Shown: piece after piece, positions 45,532 through 54,434 of the stretch | Layout of the letters: each line of letters opens with the position of its first letter | Numbering within the stretch: the stretch's first letter is position 1 | Source of the DNA: Desulfovibrio sp. | GTDB lineage: Bacteria > Desulfobacterota > Desulfovibrionia > Desulfovibrionales > Desulfovibrionaceae | Reading direction: 5' to 3' | Length of the DNA stretch: 64,000 bases | NCBI GenBank assembly: GCA_016208105.1 | Contig: JACQYS010000023.1 | Span: 124,001 to 188,000, forward strand | Notes under the pieces: model-generated | The model's input: the letters and a program-made list of their open reading frames with translations, nothing else | Told to the model about the DNA's origin: nothing | Databases searched by the model: none | Translations under genes and position numbers: made by a program

Positions 45532-45873
45532 ATGTCGTTATTGTCCGATAGCCAGGATGCCAAGAAGTACAAAAGGATGCTCGAAAGACAGCGTAAGTCC
45601 ACCTCCAGTTATAGGAAAAGACAAAAGGAGCAGGGTAAGTGTCAGCTAACGTTGATGGTGGCTGAATCCAGAAAAGACGCTATCCGTTCATTGGTGAAGG
45701 CAATTGAACATGATGATCTGCTTGATTTCTCTCTCTCAAAGGTCGTGGTTGATTCACGGGGGAAACCAAGCTGGCGGCGTCGCTGGCAATGCCTTTTAAG
45801 CAAAACGCTTGATCCGCTGGAGGATATTGAGACCGAGCGGGACGCGGGAAACGTGCTTATCATTCCGTCCTAG
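45532..45873 (+). CDS. Probable ribbon-helix-helix DNA-binding protein
   Basis: 113 residues, basic. The segment YRKRQKEQGKCQLTLMVAESRKDAIRSLVKAI fits the N-terminal strand plus two helices of ribbon-helix-helix regulators, in which a strand is preceded by a YRxRQ-type lead. The C-terminal half is unrecognised (KPSWRRRWQCLL). It has its own promoter and a leader that may pair with its start region, so autoregulation is likely. It begins the cargo block. Confidence 0.55.
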   Translation: MSLLSDSQDAKKYKRMLERQRKSTSSYRKRQKEQGKCQLTLMVAESRKDAIRSLVKAIEHDDLLDFSLSKVVVDSRGKPSWRRRWQCLLSKTLDPLEDIETERDAGNVLIIPS

Positions 45874-46126
45874 GGACTGGCAGGGGGTAACGCGTCCAAC
45901 TTGATGGAGCGCTACGGGTATGCGGTGGAGCGGTAAGGTCGAATTGATCCAAGCGTTGCAAGACAGGTTGAAGGGTTTTAGGATGTGGCTTGGTCAAGCT
46001 GAATGCCAGGGTTGCCCCCCTCCACAGCCCCCAATCGAGCTAGATGATTTCCCCTCCCTCGCGCGTAGAGCTTCCATACTGAAACCTATCCATTCTTTCA
46101 TGGACCACGGTGATTTTTGACCTTAA

Positions 46127-46217
46127 GGATGGAAATGAGAGGTGAAATAAATTTTGCTCACCATTCTAAAAATACTTAAAAATTAAATAATTAAATAAAT
46201 AAAAATAACTTCCATCC
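46127..46217. promoter_or_regulatory. AT-only tract with flanking inverted octamer, upstream of fic
   Basis: 33 consecutive A/T bases (46176-46208) lie between GGATGGAA (46127-46134) and TTCCATCC (46210-46217), directly before the Fic gene. Could be its promoter or an unwinding element. Confidence 0.4.
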
Positions 46218-46244
46218 TGGAAATGAACGGGATAATGAGGTGCC

Positions 46245-47438
46245 ATGATTATTAAGTATGACGTTCCAAATGATTGGGCACGGTATGATTTCCTAGAGGT
46301 CGCGAATGAACTCCTCAGCGCCAAAGCAGCCCTCATCGCCCTAACTCAAATTCCATACCAGCGAAGCTGGGCCGATGAACTGCAACGCATACAACTTAAA
46401 CGTGAGGTGGCCGGTACTTCTCGGATCGAGGGAGCTGAATTCACCGAGGGGGAATTGGACGAAGCCATGCAGGAAACCCCTGTGCAGCTCGAAACTCGCT
46501 CACAAAAGCAAGCGGCTGCCGCCGTATCTACTTATAGATGGATAGCTGAACTCTCAGAGGGGTTGCCAGTAAATGAAGAGCTTATTTTAGAAATACACAG
46601 ACGTTTAGTACAAGGGTGCGACGATGATCATTGTGCTCCGGGTATACTTCGAGGACCGGACCAGAATGTGACGTTTGGGGCTCCCCGCCATCGGGGGGTT
46701 GAAGGCGGTAAGCAGTGCCAAGAAGCTTTTAGAGGTCTTTCTGAAGCCGTTCGGAATGTTTTCCCGCGGCATGATCCGTTAATTCAGGCTCTTGCCCTGC
46801 ATTATCATTTTGCTGCGATGCACCCATTTTTAGATGGTAATGGTCGGACCGCTCGCGCTCTAGAAGCCTTAATGCTTCAACGAGTTGGCCTCAGAGACAC
46901 GCTGTTTATTGCCATGTCAAATTATTACTATGAAGAAAAGACGGCTTATTTGACTGCTTTAAATGAAGCTAGGAGTAGGAATCATGATTTAACTCCTTTC
47001 TTGAAGTTTTCATTAAAAGGTATCGAAACGCAATGCACAAAATTATTCTCAGAGATTAGACAGCAGGTTGCTAAAGCCCTATATCGCAATACATTTACAG
47101 ATTTATTTGGAAGGCTTAAGTCGCCACGAAAAAGAGTAATGTCTGCCAGAAATGTGCAGGTATTAAACGTGATGTTAGATGGTGGAGAGCTTAGTTTTAT
47201 CGACCTATACTCAAAGTGCAGACAATTTTACACAGTCAAAAATCCACAAAAAGCATTTATAAGAGATTTGAACTACCTATTAAATCTTCAAGCAATACAG
47301 GTCAGTGCAGAGGGGGACGGTTCAAAAACAAAGTTAAAAGTCAATATTGATTGGCCACGGCAAATTACCGAGACAGAATTTTTTAAACGTGCGATGGAAA
47401 TGCCCAAGGGAAAAGTGTTTAGCTTTCTTTCGACGTAA
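46245..47438 (+). CDS. Fic/DOC family AMP-transferase protein
   Basis: 397 residues. The Fic core HPFLDGNGRTARALEAL (canonical HPFxxGNGR, catalytic His) sits at about residues 193-209. An inhibitory helix motif TSRIEG fits [S/T]xxxE[G/N] at about 58-63, N-terminal to the core as in class II Fic proteins, so it is probably self-inhibited. A C-terminal winged-helix-like domain of the Fic-N/DUF4172 type follows. Fic enzymes add AMP to protein targets and are often toxins or anti-phage/regulatory factors. Own gene with AT-rich promoter region; no antitoxin gene adjacent. Confidence 0.88.
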   Translation: MIIKYDVPNDWARYDFLEVANELLSAKAALIALTQIPYQRSWADELQRIQLKREVAGTSRIEGAEFTEGELDEAMQETPVQLETRSQKQAAAAVSTYRWIAELSEGLPVNEELILEIHRRLVQGCDDDHCAPGILRGPDQNVTFGAPRHRGVEGGKQCQEAFRGLSEAVRNVFPRHDPLIQALALHYHFAAMHPFLDGNGRTARALEALMLQRVGLRDTLFIAMSNYYYEEKTAYLTALNEARSRNHDLTPFLKFSLKGIETQCTKLFSEIRQQVAKALYRNTFTDLFGRLKSPRKRVMSARNVQVLNVMLDGGELSFIDLYSKCRQFYTVKNPQKAFIRDLNYLLNLQAIQVSAEGDGSKTKLKVNIDWPRQITETEFFKRAMEMPKGKVFSFLST

Positions 47439-47469
47439 TAATGGCTTGTGATTAAGGCGTTATGAATGC

Positions 47470-47715
47470 ATGTACTCGTCCGACCTTTGGAAGATGGAAG
47501 GTTCTGAGAGCCGTAACCGCCCCAAGGCTTGGCTCGAAACACAACAAGCCCAGGACTTCGTGGCGGAAGTTTCAAAAGGGCAGAATCCTGCCCTTTTCCT
47601 GAATGTGACCTTGGGACGTAACGGGGGGACATTCGCTCACTGGCAGATAGCTTTGGCATACGCGAAGACCCTGAGCGCGAAGCTCCACAGGCGAGTCAAT
47701 GCAGTGTGGTCTTGA
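47470..47715 (+). pseudogene. KilA-N domain fragment
   Basis: 81 residues corresponding to the middle of a KilA-N domain: SDLWKMEGSESRNRPKAWL, then QDFVAEVSKG, then GGTFAHWQIALAYAKTLS. Normal domains have about 20 further residues before DLWK and more after LS; here the frame is closed by stops on both sides, so this is a truncated remnant or a very small variant. KilA-N proteins are DNA-binding phage proteins. It starts 31 bp after fic. Confidence 0.55.
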
Positions 47716-48183
47716 CCAACCTCAGGCGGTGATTACTTACAGCCCTAAGGTTCGTCCGCTAACTTGAGGCTTCCCGCCGAAAAGGTAAGACGTCCCGCCA
47801 CCCCACACGCTTTTTGTTTCACCCCTGGTGGACGGACCTACTTTTCAAAGCCTGCCATCCCGCGATGGTGGGCTTTTCGTTTTGCCTACCCATTCAGAGG
47901 CTTGTTGGCCAAGCATTCAATCTGCATTTTTCATGATGATAAGAGCAGGGGACAGCGCACAACAAGGACATGGCCAGCGGAAACGGTCATTACCTAGATC
48001 TCCAACGTTACGGAGTCAGTCGGGGATGCGATCGTGGCTTCTCCCGTCTCACTCAGCAGGATGCGGGGGGGGGATTATGTATCTATTCCCCAAAAGGGGT
48101 ATTTAATATATCAACCATCCATAACTTAGGCACTCGGCCACCCCACATTGCGAGTGTCACGTTTTAATCTGGAGGAATGTTTA
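47716..48183. other. Intergenic region with terminator
   Basis: No gene supported over about 470 bp. Contains the terminator at 47850-47884 and no other recognisable feature; short open frames here have no ribosome-binding site. Confidence 0.5.
47850..47884 (+). terminator. Rho-independent terminator
   Basis: Ten-bp stem GCCTGCCATC/GATGGTGGGC (two G-U pairs), 4-nt loop, followed by TTTTCGTTTT. Confidence 0.75.
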
Positions 48184-48576
48184 ATGGATATTACAAATCC
48201 AATGTATTACATAATTCCACACGGTGTAAAAGCCCTCAAATTCTCAATAACAAAAGATGCAGCTTTGGGCCAGTGGGTACAAATAGTTGTATTTGCAATT
48301 CATGAAAACAACGAATGTCCAGTGGCTTCGTTTGATATGTTTGCTGATCCAATACCATGCGAGCCTATAGCGTACTCACTTCCCATTACACAGGAACATA
48401 AAAATTTTAAACTTTTTTTGAATGGAAGATACAGTAAAGGAAACTATTGGCTTAATCACCCGCGTGTAAATGTCGTAGGAGGGGAGATTGATAAATATGT
48501 AATGTTTGGTTATGATGATGATTGGGATCATTTTGACTACAATGACATTGTTCTGACCGTTGAGTATACGAAGTAG
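48184..48576 (+). CDS. Small DUF4114-like beta protein
   Basis: 130 residues, A+T-rich, cytoplasmic or secreted by an unknown route (no signal peptide). The C-terminus, YDDDWDHFDYNDIVLTVEYT, matches the acidic calcium-type signature found at the end of DUF4114-like domains (D..FND..F). The start at 48184 has GGAGG at the right distance. Placement near a secreted nuclease suggests an accessory cargo function; the exact role is unknown. Confidence 0.5.
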   Translation: MDITNPMYYIIPHGVKALKFSITKDAALGQWVQIVVFAIHENNECPVASFDMFADPIPCEPIAYSLPITQEHKNFKLFLNGRYSKGNYWLNHPRVNVVGGEIDKYVMFGYDDDWDHFDYNDIVLTVEYTK

Positions 48577-48655
48577 GCTATCAATGGCCACAAATTCGCC
48601 TTATGATTTCCGACTAAAACATAAGTTATACAGACTCATCATCCGGGGTAGCGGT

Positions 48656-49462
48656 ATGAAACGAATCTGTTTTATATTTGTATTCCTCCTCGCCCTAACT
48701 TCCGTCGCGCGGGCAATCCCGCTTGAAAATGTCCACCTAGAGCTTTGTCCCTTTGGCCTCCCGCTTGGGGGAGGTGAAACCAACGAGCTTGTGGTCCGAG
48801 ACATTTACGCCTTGTCGGTAAACCCTAATACCAAGTTCGCAGACTGGGTTGTCTACCGTCTGGACGCAAAAACCGTTACCGGCCCTTCGGTTAAAGAACG
48901 CAAGTGGCAGGCTGATCCGCTACTGCCAACCAACATTGCGTTGAAACCCGCTGACTTTTCTAACCTGTCTGAACGTGGCTACCAGCGCGGCCATCAGGCT
49001 CCGCTTGCTGACTTTAAGGGCACAGAGTCCTGGTATAAAACCAACTACTTGTCGAATATCACGCCTCAGCAGGGTGCCCTCAATATGGGGCCGTGGGAGC
49101 AACTGGAGGCCGCTGAGCGTCAACTTGCCCAGGGCGGTGAGGTCTTTGTCATGACAGGAACTGTTTACGAGAAGGAAGTGCCGCCCCTGCCGAAAGCAAC
49201 TACCCCGCACAAGGTGCCCTCGGGCTACTGGAAGATCATCGTAGCTGGATACCCAGCCAACACCAGGGCTGTGGGTTTCTTCTTTCCACAGGAGACGCCA
49301 CGCAGGAAACTTTCCAGGGATGATGCGATGACAATTCGGGATATCGAGGGGAGGGCGGGCTTAAACTTCTTTAAAGGGTTGTTGCGTGATCAAGAGGAAG
49401 CTATCGAAACGGCAATTGATGGCGACATGTTGGGCAAAGTGTTGCAGGACAAGATACAATAG
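48656..49462 (+). CDS. Secreted DNA/RNA non-specific endonuclease (NUC family)
   Basis: 268 residues. Signal peptide MKRICFIFVFLLALTSVARA (1-20). The beta-beta-alpha-metal nuclease motif is RGHQAPLADF (about 122-131; canonical DRGHxAP, with Gln in place of Asp before RGH), and the metal-binding Asn lies in LSNITPQQGALNMGPW. It should cut nucleic acids outside the cytoplasm. Start chosen at 48656 for the signal peptide and a GGGG-type site; the longer frame from 48560 is rejected. The Q in place of D may alter activity. Confidence 0.87.
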   Translation: MKRICFIFVFLLALTSVARAIPLENVHLELCPFGLPLGGGETNELVVRDIYALSVNPNTKFADWVVYRLDAKTVTGPSVKERKWQADPLLPTNIALKPADFSNLSERGYQRGHQAPLADFKGTESWYKTNYLSNITPQQGALNMGPWEQLEAAERQLAQGGEVFVMTGTVYEKEVPPLPKATTPHKVPSGYWKIIVAGYPANTRAVGFFFPQETPRRKLSRDDAMTIRDIEGRAGLNFFKGLLRDQEEAIETAIDGDMLGKVLQDKIQ

Positions 49463-49537
49463 CTTTCATTGTCACTTGTCAGGTGAGAGCAGATATGTCC
49501 CCCATGGACGACATTTCTTTGAAAGCAGAAATAATAT

Positions 49538-49822
49538 TTAATGATCCTTAAATATATCTGCGACGATCATACCGATTTGGAACAATATGGAGAATGCAGT
49601 AAATCGAGCTGCAACGCTGTTTAGTCGAGACTGCTTTCTTATTGATTTTGCAAGTTTTTTGAGACCTGGATTGGTTCCGTAAGTTACAGGCCCATCCAAT
49701 GACATAGCTGTTGTGCTAATTGTTCCATAATGTGTAGGAATTTTTATTATTGATGATTCATACCAATAGTATGCAGCGAATATGCCACTAATGATTGAGC
49801 CAAATTGAAAGAATAAATTCAT
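49538..49822 (-). CDS. Small membrane protein
   Basis: 94 residues with two predicted membrane helices (FGSIISGIFAAYYWY near residues 7-21 and FTAFSILFQIGMIVADIF near 74-91), A+T-rich. Unknown function. It lies on the minus strand, 28 bp downstream of the orphan at 49851. Confidence 0.5.
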   Translation of the reverse strand: MNLFFQFGSIISGIFAAYYWYESSIIKIPTHYGTISTTAMSLDGPVTYGTNPGLKKLAKSIRKQSRLNSVAARFTAFSILFQIGMIVADIFKDH

Positions 49823-49850
49823 GCGATCCTCGTTGAGTGTGGATGTATTG

Positions 49851-50822
49851 TTAATCTATGTCGTCATCGTTACTTTTCTCAGGGCCATGAATTTCGTTCC
49901 AGTCATCAAGCGGCATGACAGATGGCTCAACATATGAAAGTTCACCAACCTTCATAGAATGTTTCACAGTTAACTTCCTGGCGGCGGTAACTGCTGCCTT
50001 TTTGCCGTCACACAGGGTGTGTTCAATTATCTCACTCTTTGCTGACTGTTGCTTCCAGTCATCCCATTTAAATAGATATATGGCAGCCACCCACTGCCCA
50101 TCGCCAGCTTTCCATCTTTTCCCTCTTTCGCGCTCACTCTGAAGCGCGGCCTTAACTCCTTGCCATAGTAGGCGCTCTCTCTCCGTTTCTGATTTTGGAA
50201 TTGCATGAGTAGATACACTCCGAAAGGCGTATTCAAGGAATGAGTCTTCGGCGTATTCAATGAGATGAATAATTTTTCTAATGGCTTCTTTTAGTTTGTC
50301 AAAGTTATTGTGATTTTCAATGAATTTGTTGTTGTCATCTTTCATTTCTATTTCCTCAGTGTTCCCGTGATTCTCTGCTGTATTCTTGGATATGCAGATT
50401 ATTTTTTTTGATCTTTTTTTCCGTTTTTTCCATATATCTTTTGCAATCAGATCAAGTTCATTTTTCCCAATATTCCATTCAAATTTCTTTCGTTCGTTTT
50501 TAGCAATTTGAGTGTGGATAGGAATCACCCCAGGTTCATCTTGAAAAGACGGGATGCTGTTGAGAGCATTCCTGATGATTTGTTCGGTCGATTTGCTGGG
50601 GGACCCGTGTTCATCAAAAGATAATATCATCCCGTGCGTTTCCAATATTGATATTGGAACACGGTTTTCAAGTTCAAGGATAACGCTTGCGAGCTTTAGC
50701 TTTTGATTGGCAAATTTTGGGATATGAACGTCATCTTTAAAGAATGAATTAAACATGACGTTTGAAATTCTCTGAATTTCTCCGTCATCTTTGAACAGGT
50801 AGTATCGTAAGCCGTATCCCAT
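49851..50822 (-). CDS. Hypothetical protein, AT-rich cargo orphan
   Basis: About 323 residues, highly charged, with a Lys/Asn-rich middle (DIWKKRKKRSKKIICISK, NKFIENHNNFDK) and a C-terminus with GDGQWVAAIYLFKWDDW. No known domain. Start taken as ATG 50822; TTG at 50831 is also in frame. Together with the previous gene it forms the last, minus-strand cargo pair next to attR. Confidence 0.55.
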   Translation of the reverse strand: MGYGLRYYLFKDDGEIQRISNVMFNSFFKDDVHIPKFANQKLKLASVILELENRVPISILETHGMILSFDEHGSPSKSTEQIIRNALNSIPSFQDEPGVIPIHTQIAKNERKKFEWNIGKNELDLIAKDIWKKRKKRSKKIICISKNTAENHGNTEEIEMKDDNNKFIENHNNFDKLKEAIRKIIHLIEYAEDSFLEYAFRSVSTHAIPKSETERERLLWQGVKAALQSERERGKRWKAGDGQWVAAIYLFKWDDWKQQSAKSEIIEHTLCDGKKAAVTAARKLTVKHSMKVGELSYVEPSVMPLDDWNEIHGPEKSNDDDID

Positions 50823-50982
50823 GGTTTTCAATCATCCCGAGCAGTTGGCGATGTGTGCGGAATAGGGGTGCAGTTGTTGCGGCCCTCAGCTTTTTTGTAC
50901 CGAAACCTCATTTCCAGGTTTTGTGCAAGTAGCCGCTAGTGGCAACCACTCAGCAGGGGGGGGAGCTGATATTTGTCGGATA

Positions 50983-51003
50983 GGTTGGAAATGCGGTTGG
51001 AAA
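50983..51003. promoter_or_regulatory. GGTTGGAAA sites near attR
   Basis: Two copies of GGTTGGAAA, 12 bp apart (50983-50991 and 50995-51003), matching the set near the integrase. Candidate integrase arm-type binding sites. Confidence 0.65.
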
Positions 51004-51020
51004 ATGAATATTACGGAAAA

Positions 51021-51058
51021 GAAGAAGGGGCTAGATTGTGCATCTAACCCCTTGATAT
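51021..51058 (-). terminator. Rho-independent terminator of the reconstituted tRNA-Arg, carried by the element
   Basis: Stem of about 12 bp (AAGGGGTTAGAT paired with ATCTAGCCCCTT on the minus strand) with a short loop followed by a C/T-rich tract. The left, native flank has a different terminator (30616-30640), so the element supplies its own. Confidence 0.65.
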
Positions 51059-51063
51059 CATTA

Positions 51064-51140
<77 letters not shown>

Positions 51141-51176
51141 GCGAATTTTTTTCAGTATTCCGAGCGGCCTATTCTG

Positions 51177-52664
51177 TCAAGCAGGCCGGGCCAGTGCCAT
51201 GGCCTTCTTTTTGCTTTTCGCCTGGGACGCGCACACCATGTTCCGGCCGCTGGACTTGGCCAGGTAGAGGGCCTGATCCGCCATGCGGATCAGGTCTTCG
51301 CGTTTGTCGAGCGAGCCCGGGGTCATGGTGGCCACGCCTATGGACGCCGTGACCTGGAACGTTTTGTCGGCATACTGGAAGACTTTGTGGCCGATTTTGC
51401 GCCGAAGCCGCTCGGCGAGCACCCAGGCCTGGTCCTCGGTGGTCTGGGGCAGGATGACCACGAATTCCTCGCCGCCGAAGCGCGCGGCGAAGTCGGTCTC
51501 GCGGCACGATTCGTCCAGGATTATCCCGATGTCCTTGAGCACCATGTCTCCGGCCTGGTGGCCGAAGGTGTCGTTTATGGCCTTGAAGTGGTCCAGGTCG
51601 AAAAGCAGGAGGCTTAAGTTGTGGCGATAGCGCTGGTGCCGCTTGAGTTCGTCCGTCAAACGCTCGTCAAAGGATTGGCGATTGTGGATGCGCGTGAGCC
51701 CGTCGTGGTCCGCCTTGGCTTTCACTTCGCGAAACAGCATGGCGTTTCTGAGCGCGAGCGCCAGGTGGTTCGCGGCCGCATTGAGCGAGGCGACCTGGTC
51801 CTTGCCCAGGCGCAAGTCCTTGTCCTTGGCGATGGCCAGGCAGCCGAAGGCGCTGCCCGCCACCTTGAGCGGCAGCAGTATGGACGCCTGCTGGCCGGGA
51901 TCGGCCAGGCATGAGTCGGGCGAAATCTGGAAAAGCTGCTCAACCGTGAAAGCGTCCACGGGGCCGCCGGCAAGCTTGGCTGCGCTGGCCAGCAGGTATT
52001 CGATCCAGAGCTGCTTGCCGTGCTGGTTCAGGCAGGGAGCCAGGAAGAGTTCCGCTTCGAGCTTGCCGTCTTCACCAGGTTGCCAGAACGCTCCCTGGAG
52101 CCCCTGAACGGCGAAGAGCAGGTTCAGGTCCTCGCGGGCATTGGAGAGAATCATGCCCGGATCCAGGGTCTGGGAGGCCCGGGTCAGCAGCGTGTTCAAG
52201 AAGATGATCTGATCGGTTTTGCGAGCCAAAAGTTCGCGCTCGAGCATGATCTCCCTGGTCATGCTGAAGATGTCGTCGTAGAGGCCGCGCACTTCCTTGG
52301 CCCGAAACACCGCGTCGCGGATCTTGTTCGCGGTCACCGGCGCTGTGAGCGCCGTGAGGAAGCCGAGTTCGAGAATCTCTTCCACATCCGGCCCATCATG
52401 GGGGCCGTCGAGTATGAGAACCCGCTGGGTGAGCTCCCAGTCGCGCAGGTGCTTCTTGGAGGAGGGCGGCAGGGCGTTCCAGACCGACATGGGAATCCAG
52501 ACGGTGAGCGGGCTCGTTTTGTCCATGTCCCGCTTGGAAGGCAGCCCGGTCAGCGGCCAGTTGCGCAGATGATAGCCCGAGCCCAGGGCGTCTTCGATGG
52601 CCTTGACGAACTCGGTGTCGAGGCCCAGGCCCCATATCAGATCAGGTCTATTTCCGCGTTTCAT
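51177..52664 (-). CDS. GAF-GGDEF diguanylate cyclase
   Basis: 495 residues. N-terminal part (about 1-160) resembles a receiver-like or unclassified sensory fold; a GAF domain lies about 175-320 (DLNLLFAVQGLQGAFWQ...); and the GGDEF domain follows with KADHDGLTRIHNR, the inhibitory I-site RETD, and the active motif RFGGEEF. It should make cyclic-di-GMP and be product-inhibited. Start at 52664 chosen for GGAGG upstream. Near an HD-GYP hydrolase at 6 kb, but not linked. Confidence 0.88.
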   Translation of the reverse strand: MKRGNRPDLIWGLGLDTEFVKAIEDALGSGYHLRNWPLTGLPSKRDMDKTSPLTVWIPMSVWNALPPSSKKHLRDWELTQRVLILDGPHDGPDVEEILELGFLTALTAPVTANKIRDAVFRAKEVRGLYDDIFSMTREIMLERELLARKTDQIIFLNTLLTRASQTLDPGMILSNAREDLNLLFAVQGLQGAFWQPGEDGKLEAELFLAPCLNQHGKQLWIEYLLASAAKLAGGPVDAFTVEQLFQISPDSCLADPGQQASILLPLKVAGSAFGCLAIAKDKDLRLGKDQVASLNAAANHLALALRNAMLFREVKAKADHDGLTRIHNRQSFDERLTDELKRHQRYRHNLSLLLFDLDHFKAINDTFGHQAGDMVLKDIGIILDESCRETDFAARFGGEEFVVILPQTTEDQAWVLAERLRRKIGHKVFQYADKTFQVTASIGVATMTPGSLDKREDLIRMADQALYLAKSSGRNMVCASQAKSKKKAMALARPA

Positions 52665-52790
52665 GGCATCCCTCCGAGGTCTTGGCGTATTGTTCGCCGC
52701 CAACTTCTTTGCAAATTACGAACCATTCGGCAGGAATTGCCGCGTGGCGAGGGAGTTTGACTTCCAGGCGCCCTCGTGTTTTTGAAATTC

Positions 52791-54434
52791 ATGCCAACCA
52801 AACGCCTCTGGGCCAGTTTGGACCCTTTTCTGGAATCCGGACCGATGCTCGGCCGAATCCAGGCCAACGCGGGATTTCTCAAAGGGCTCTTGAGCCTCGA
52901 CCCCTACGACGCGTATCGCTTCTATCCGCCTTCCACCGCCTCCTGCCAGGATCTGGCCCAGAAGATCATGGACCTCAGGCCGGATTTTCTGGACTCGGGC
53001 AGAATCCAGGTGATCAACCGGAGCGAACTCCCCAGAAGGCTTGCCGAAACCGACCACCACGTCTTTCACCTGTCCGACTGCATCGTGGCTCCCGGGTTTC
53101 TGGCCGCCGCGCGCAACGCCTATTCAAGGAAAATCTTTCCCGTCACGGCGGTGACGCACTCCTTGAGCTACGCCCGCTACGGCCAGGACTTCCTCAAGCA
53201 TTTAAGCCCCTGCACCACGCCCCGCGACGCCGTGGTGGCCACCTCGCGAACGGCGGTGGGCGTTGTTCAGGCCTATTACCGGTACCTTCGCGACGGGTAC
53301 GGCCTTGCCGAGGGCTTGTTTCCCGAGCCATCGGTGGAGCACATCCCGCTGGGCGTGGATTTAGACGTTTGTCCCCCGCCGGACGAGGAGAACCGCAAGG
53401 CCCTGCGGGCTGCCTTCGGTTTCGGCCAGGAGACGGTGTTTCTGGTCCTGGCCAGGCTCTGCCACAGTTCCAAGATGGACTTCCTGCCGATTTTGCGGGC
53501 CTTTCACAGGGCTTCCCGCGACGGGTTCCAGCTTGGGACCGTCCGCCTGGTTCTGGCAGGATGGACGGATGAGGAAGACTGGGGGTTACAGACCCTGACC
53601 GATCTTGCCGGCAACATCGGCCTCCCGCTGTCCGTGGTTTCCCGGCCGTCCGATGCCCGGAAATGGGAGTTGTACGCCGCTTCGGACGTGTTCCTCTCGC
53701 CTTCGGACAACCTCCAGGAAACCTTCGGCCTGACGCTTCTGGAGGCGCAAGCCATGGGGCTGCCGGTGATCGCTTCGGACTTCGACGGCTACCGCGACCT
53801 GGTGATCCCGGAGGAGACGGGCGTGCTTGTGCCCACTGTGGGCCCATCCGCCACCGACGCCATCGACATCATGGCTCCCATGAGTTTCGACAACCATATC
53901 CATCTTGCCCTTGCCCAGCGCATGGCGGTGGATGTCCCGGCCCTGGCGGCCGCCCTGGTCCGGTTCGCCGGGGACGCGGCCTTGCGCTTGGCCATGGGCG
54001 AGGCGGCCAGGAGAAATGCCGGCCGGTATTCCTGGAGGGAAATAGCCAGGCAGCATGTTGATCTCTGGGAGAGGCTGTGGACCCGGGAGGTCCCCAATCG
54101 GCTGGCGCAGCGCCATCCGAGTGCGGTACCCTATGCGCAGGTGTTCGCGGGCTACCCGACGGCGTCTCTGGATTCTTCGACCAATCTTGTCGTCAGCCGG
54201 TTCGGCAGCGCCGTCTATCGTGGGCAGGATTTCCCTCTCGTGTACGCGGGGCTGGAGGAAATCGTGGACATGGACACGGTTCGATCCCTCCTGGTGCTGG
54301 CCCGCAAGCCCCGCGACGCGGACAACCTGTGCGTGCGGCTACGAGGCGCCGTGTCCGGGCTCTCCATAGAAAACGCCCAGGCCCTCATCCTCTGGTGCTT
54401 GAAGCACGACCTTCTCGAGCGAGTGGATGGCTGA
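52791..54434 (+). CDS. Family 4-type glycosyltransferase (GT-B)
   Basis: About 547 residues. GT-B fold with nucleotide-sugar-binding C-terminal region: SPSDNLQETFGLTLLEAQAMGLPVIASDFDGYRD (the EX7E-type motif, with Glu in ETFG and LLEA). N-terminal Rossmann half begins LWASLDPFLESGP. Likely adds a sugar in lipopolysaccharide, capsule or glycoprotein synthesis; donor and acceptor are unknown. A C-terminal extension (about 440-547) is unassigned. Start uncertain: ATG 52791 preferred, GTG 52776 possible. Overlaps the next gene by 8 bp. Confidence 0.85.
   Translation: MPTKRLWASLDPFLESGPMLGRIQANAGFLKGLLSLDPYDAYRFYPPSTASCQDLAQKIMDLRPDFLDSGRIQVINRSELPRRLAETDHHVFHLSDCIVAPGFLAAARNAYSRKIFPVTAVTHSLSYARYGQDFLKHLSPCTTPRDAVVATSRTAVGVVQAYYRYLRDGYGLAEGLFPEPSVEHIPLGVDLDVCPPPDEENRKALRAAFGFGQETVFLVLARLCHSSKMDFLPILRAFHRASRDGFQLGTVRLVLAGWTDEEDWGLQTLTDLAGNIGLPLSVVSRPSDARKWELYAASDVFLSPSDNLQETFGLTLLEAQAMGLPVIASDFDGYRDLVIPEETGVLVPTVGPSATDAIDIMAPMSFDNHIHLALAQRMAVDVPALAAALVRFAGDAALRLAMGEAARRNAGRYSWREIARQHVDLWERLWTREVPNRLAQRHPSAVPYAQVFAGYPTASLDSSTNLVVSRFGSAVYRGQDFPLVYAGLEEIVDMDTVRSLLVLARKPRDADNLCVRLRGAVSGLSIENAQALILWCLKHDLLERVDG

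Noticed and set aside
45920-46120. 66-codon frame before fic
   Set aside because: No ribosome-binding site or recognisable sequence; Pro-rich and probably chance.
48560-48655. Longer start for the secreted nuclease
   Set aside because: Would bury the signal peptide; no ribosome-binding site; overlaps the previous gene's end.
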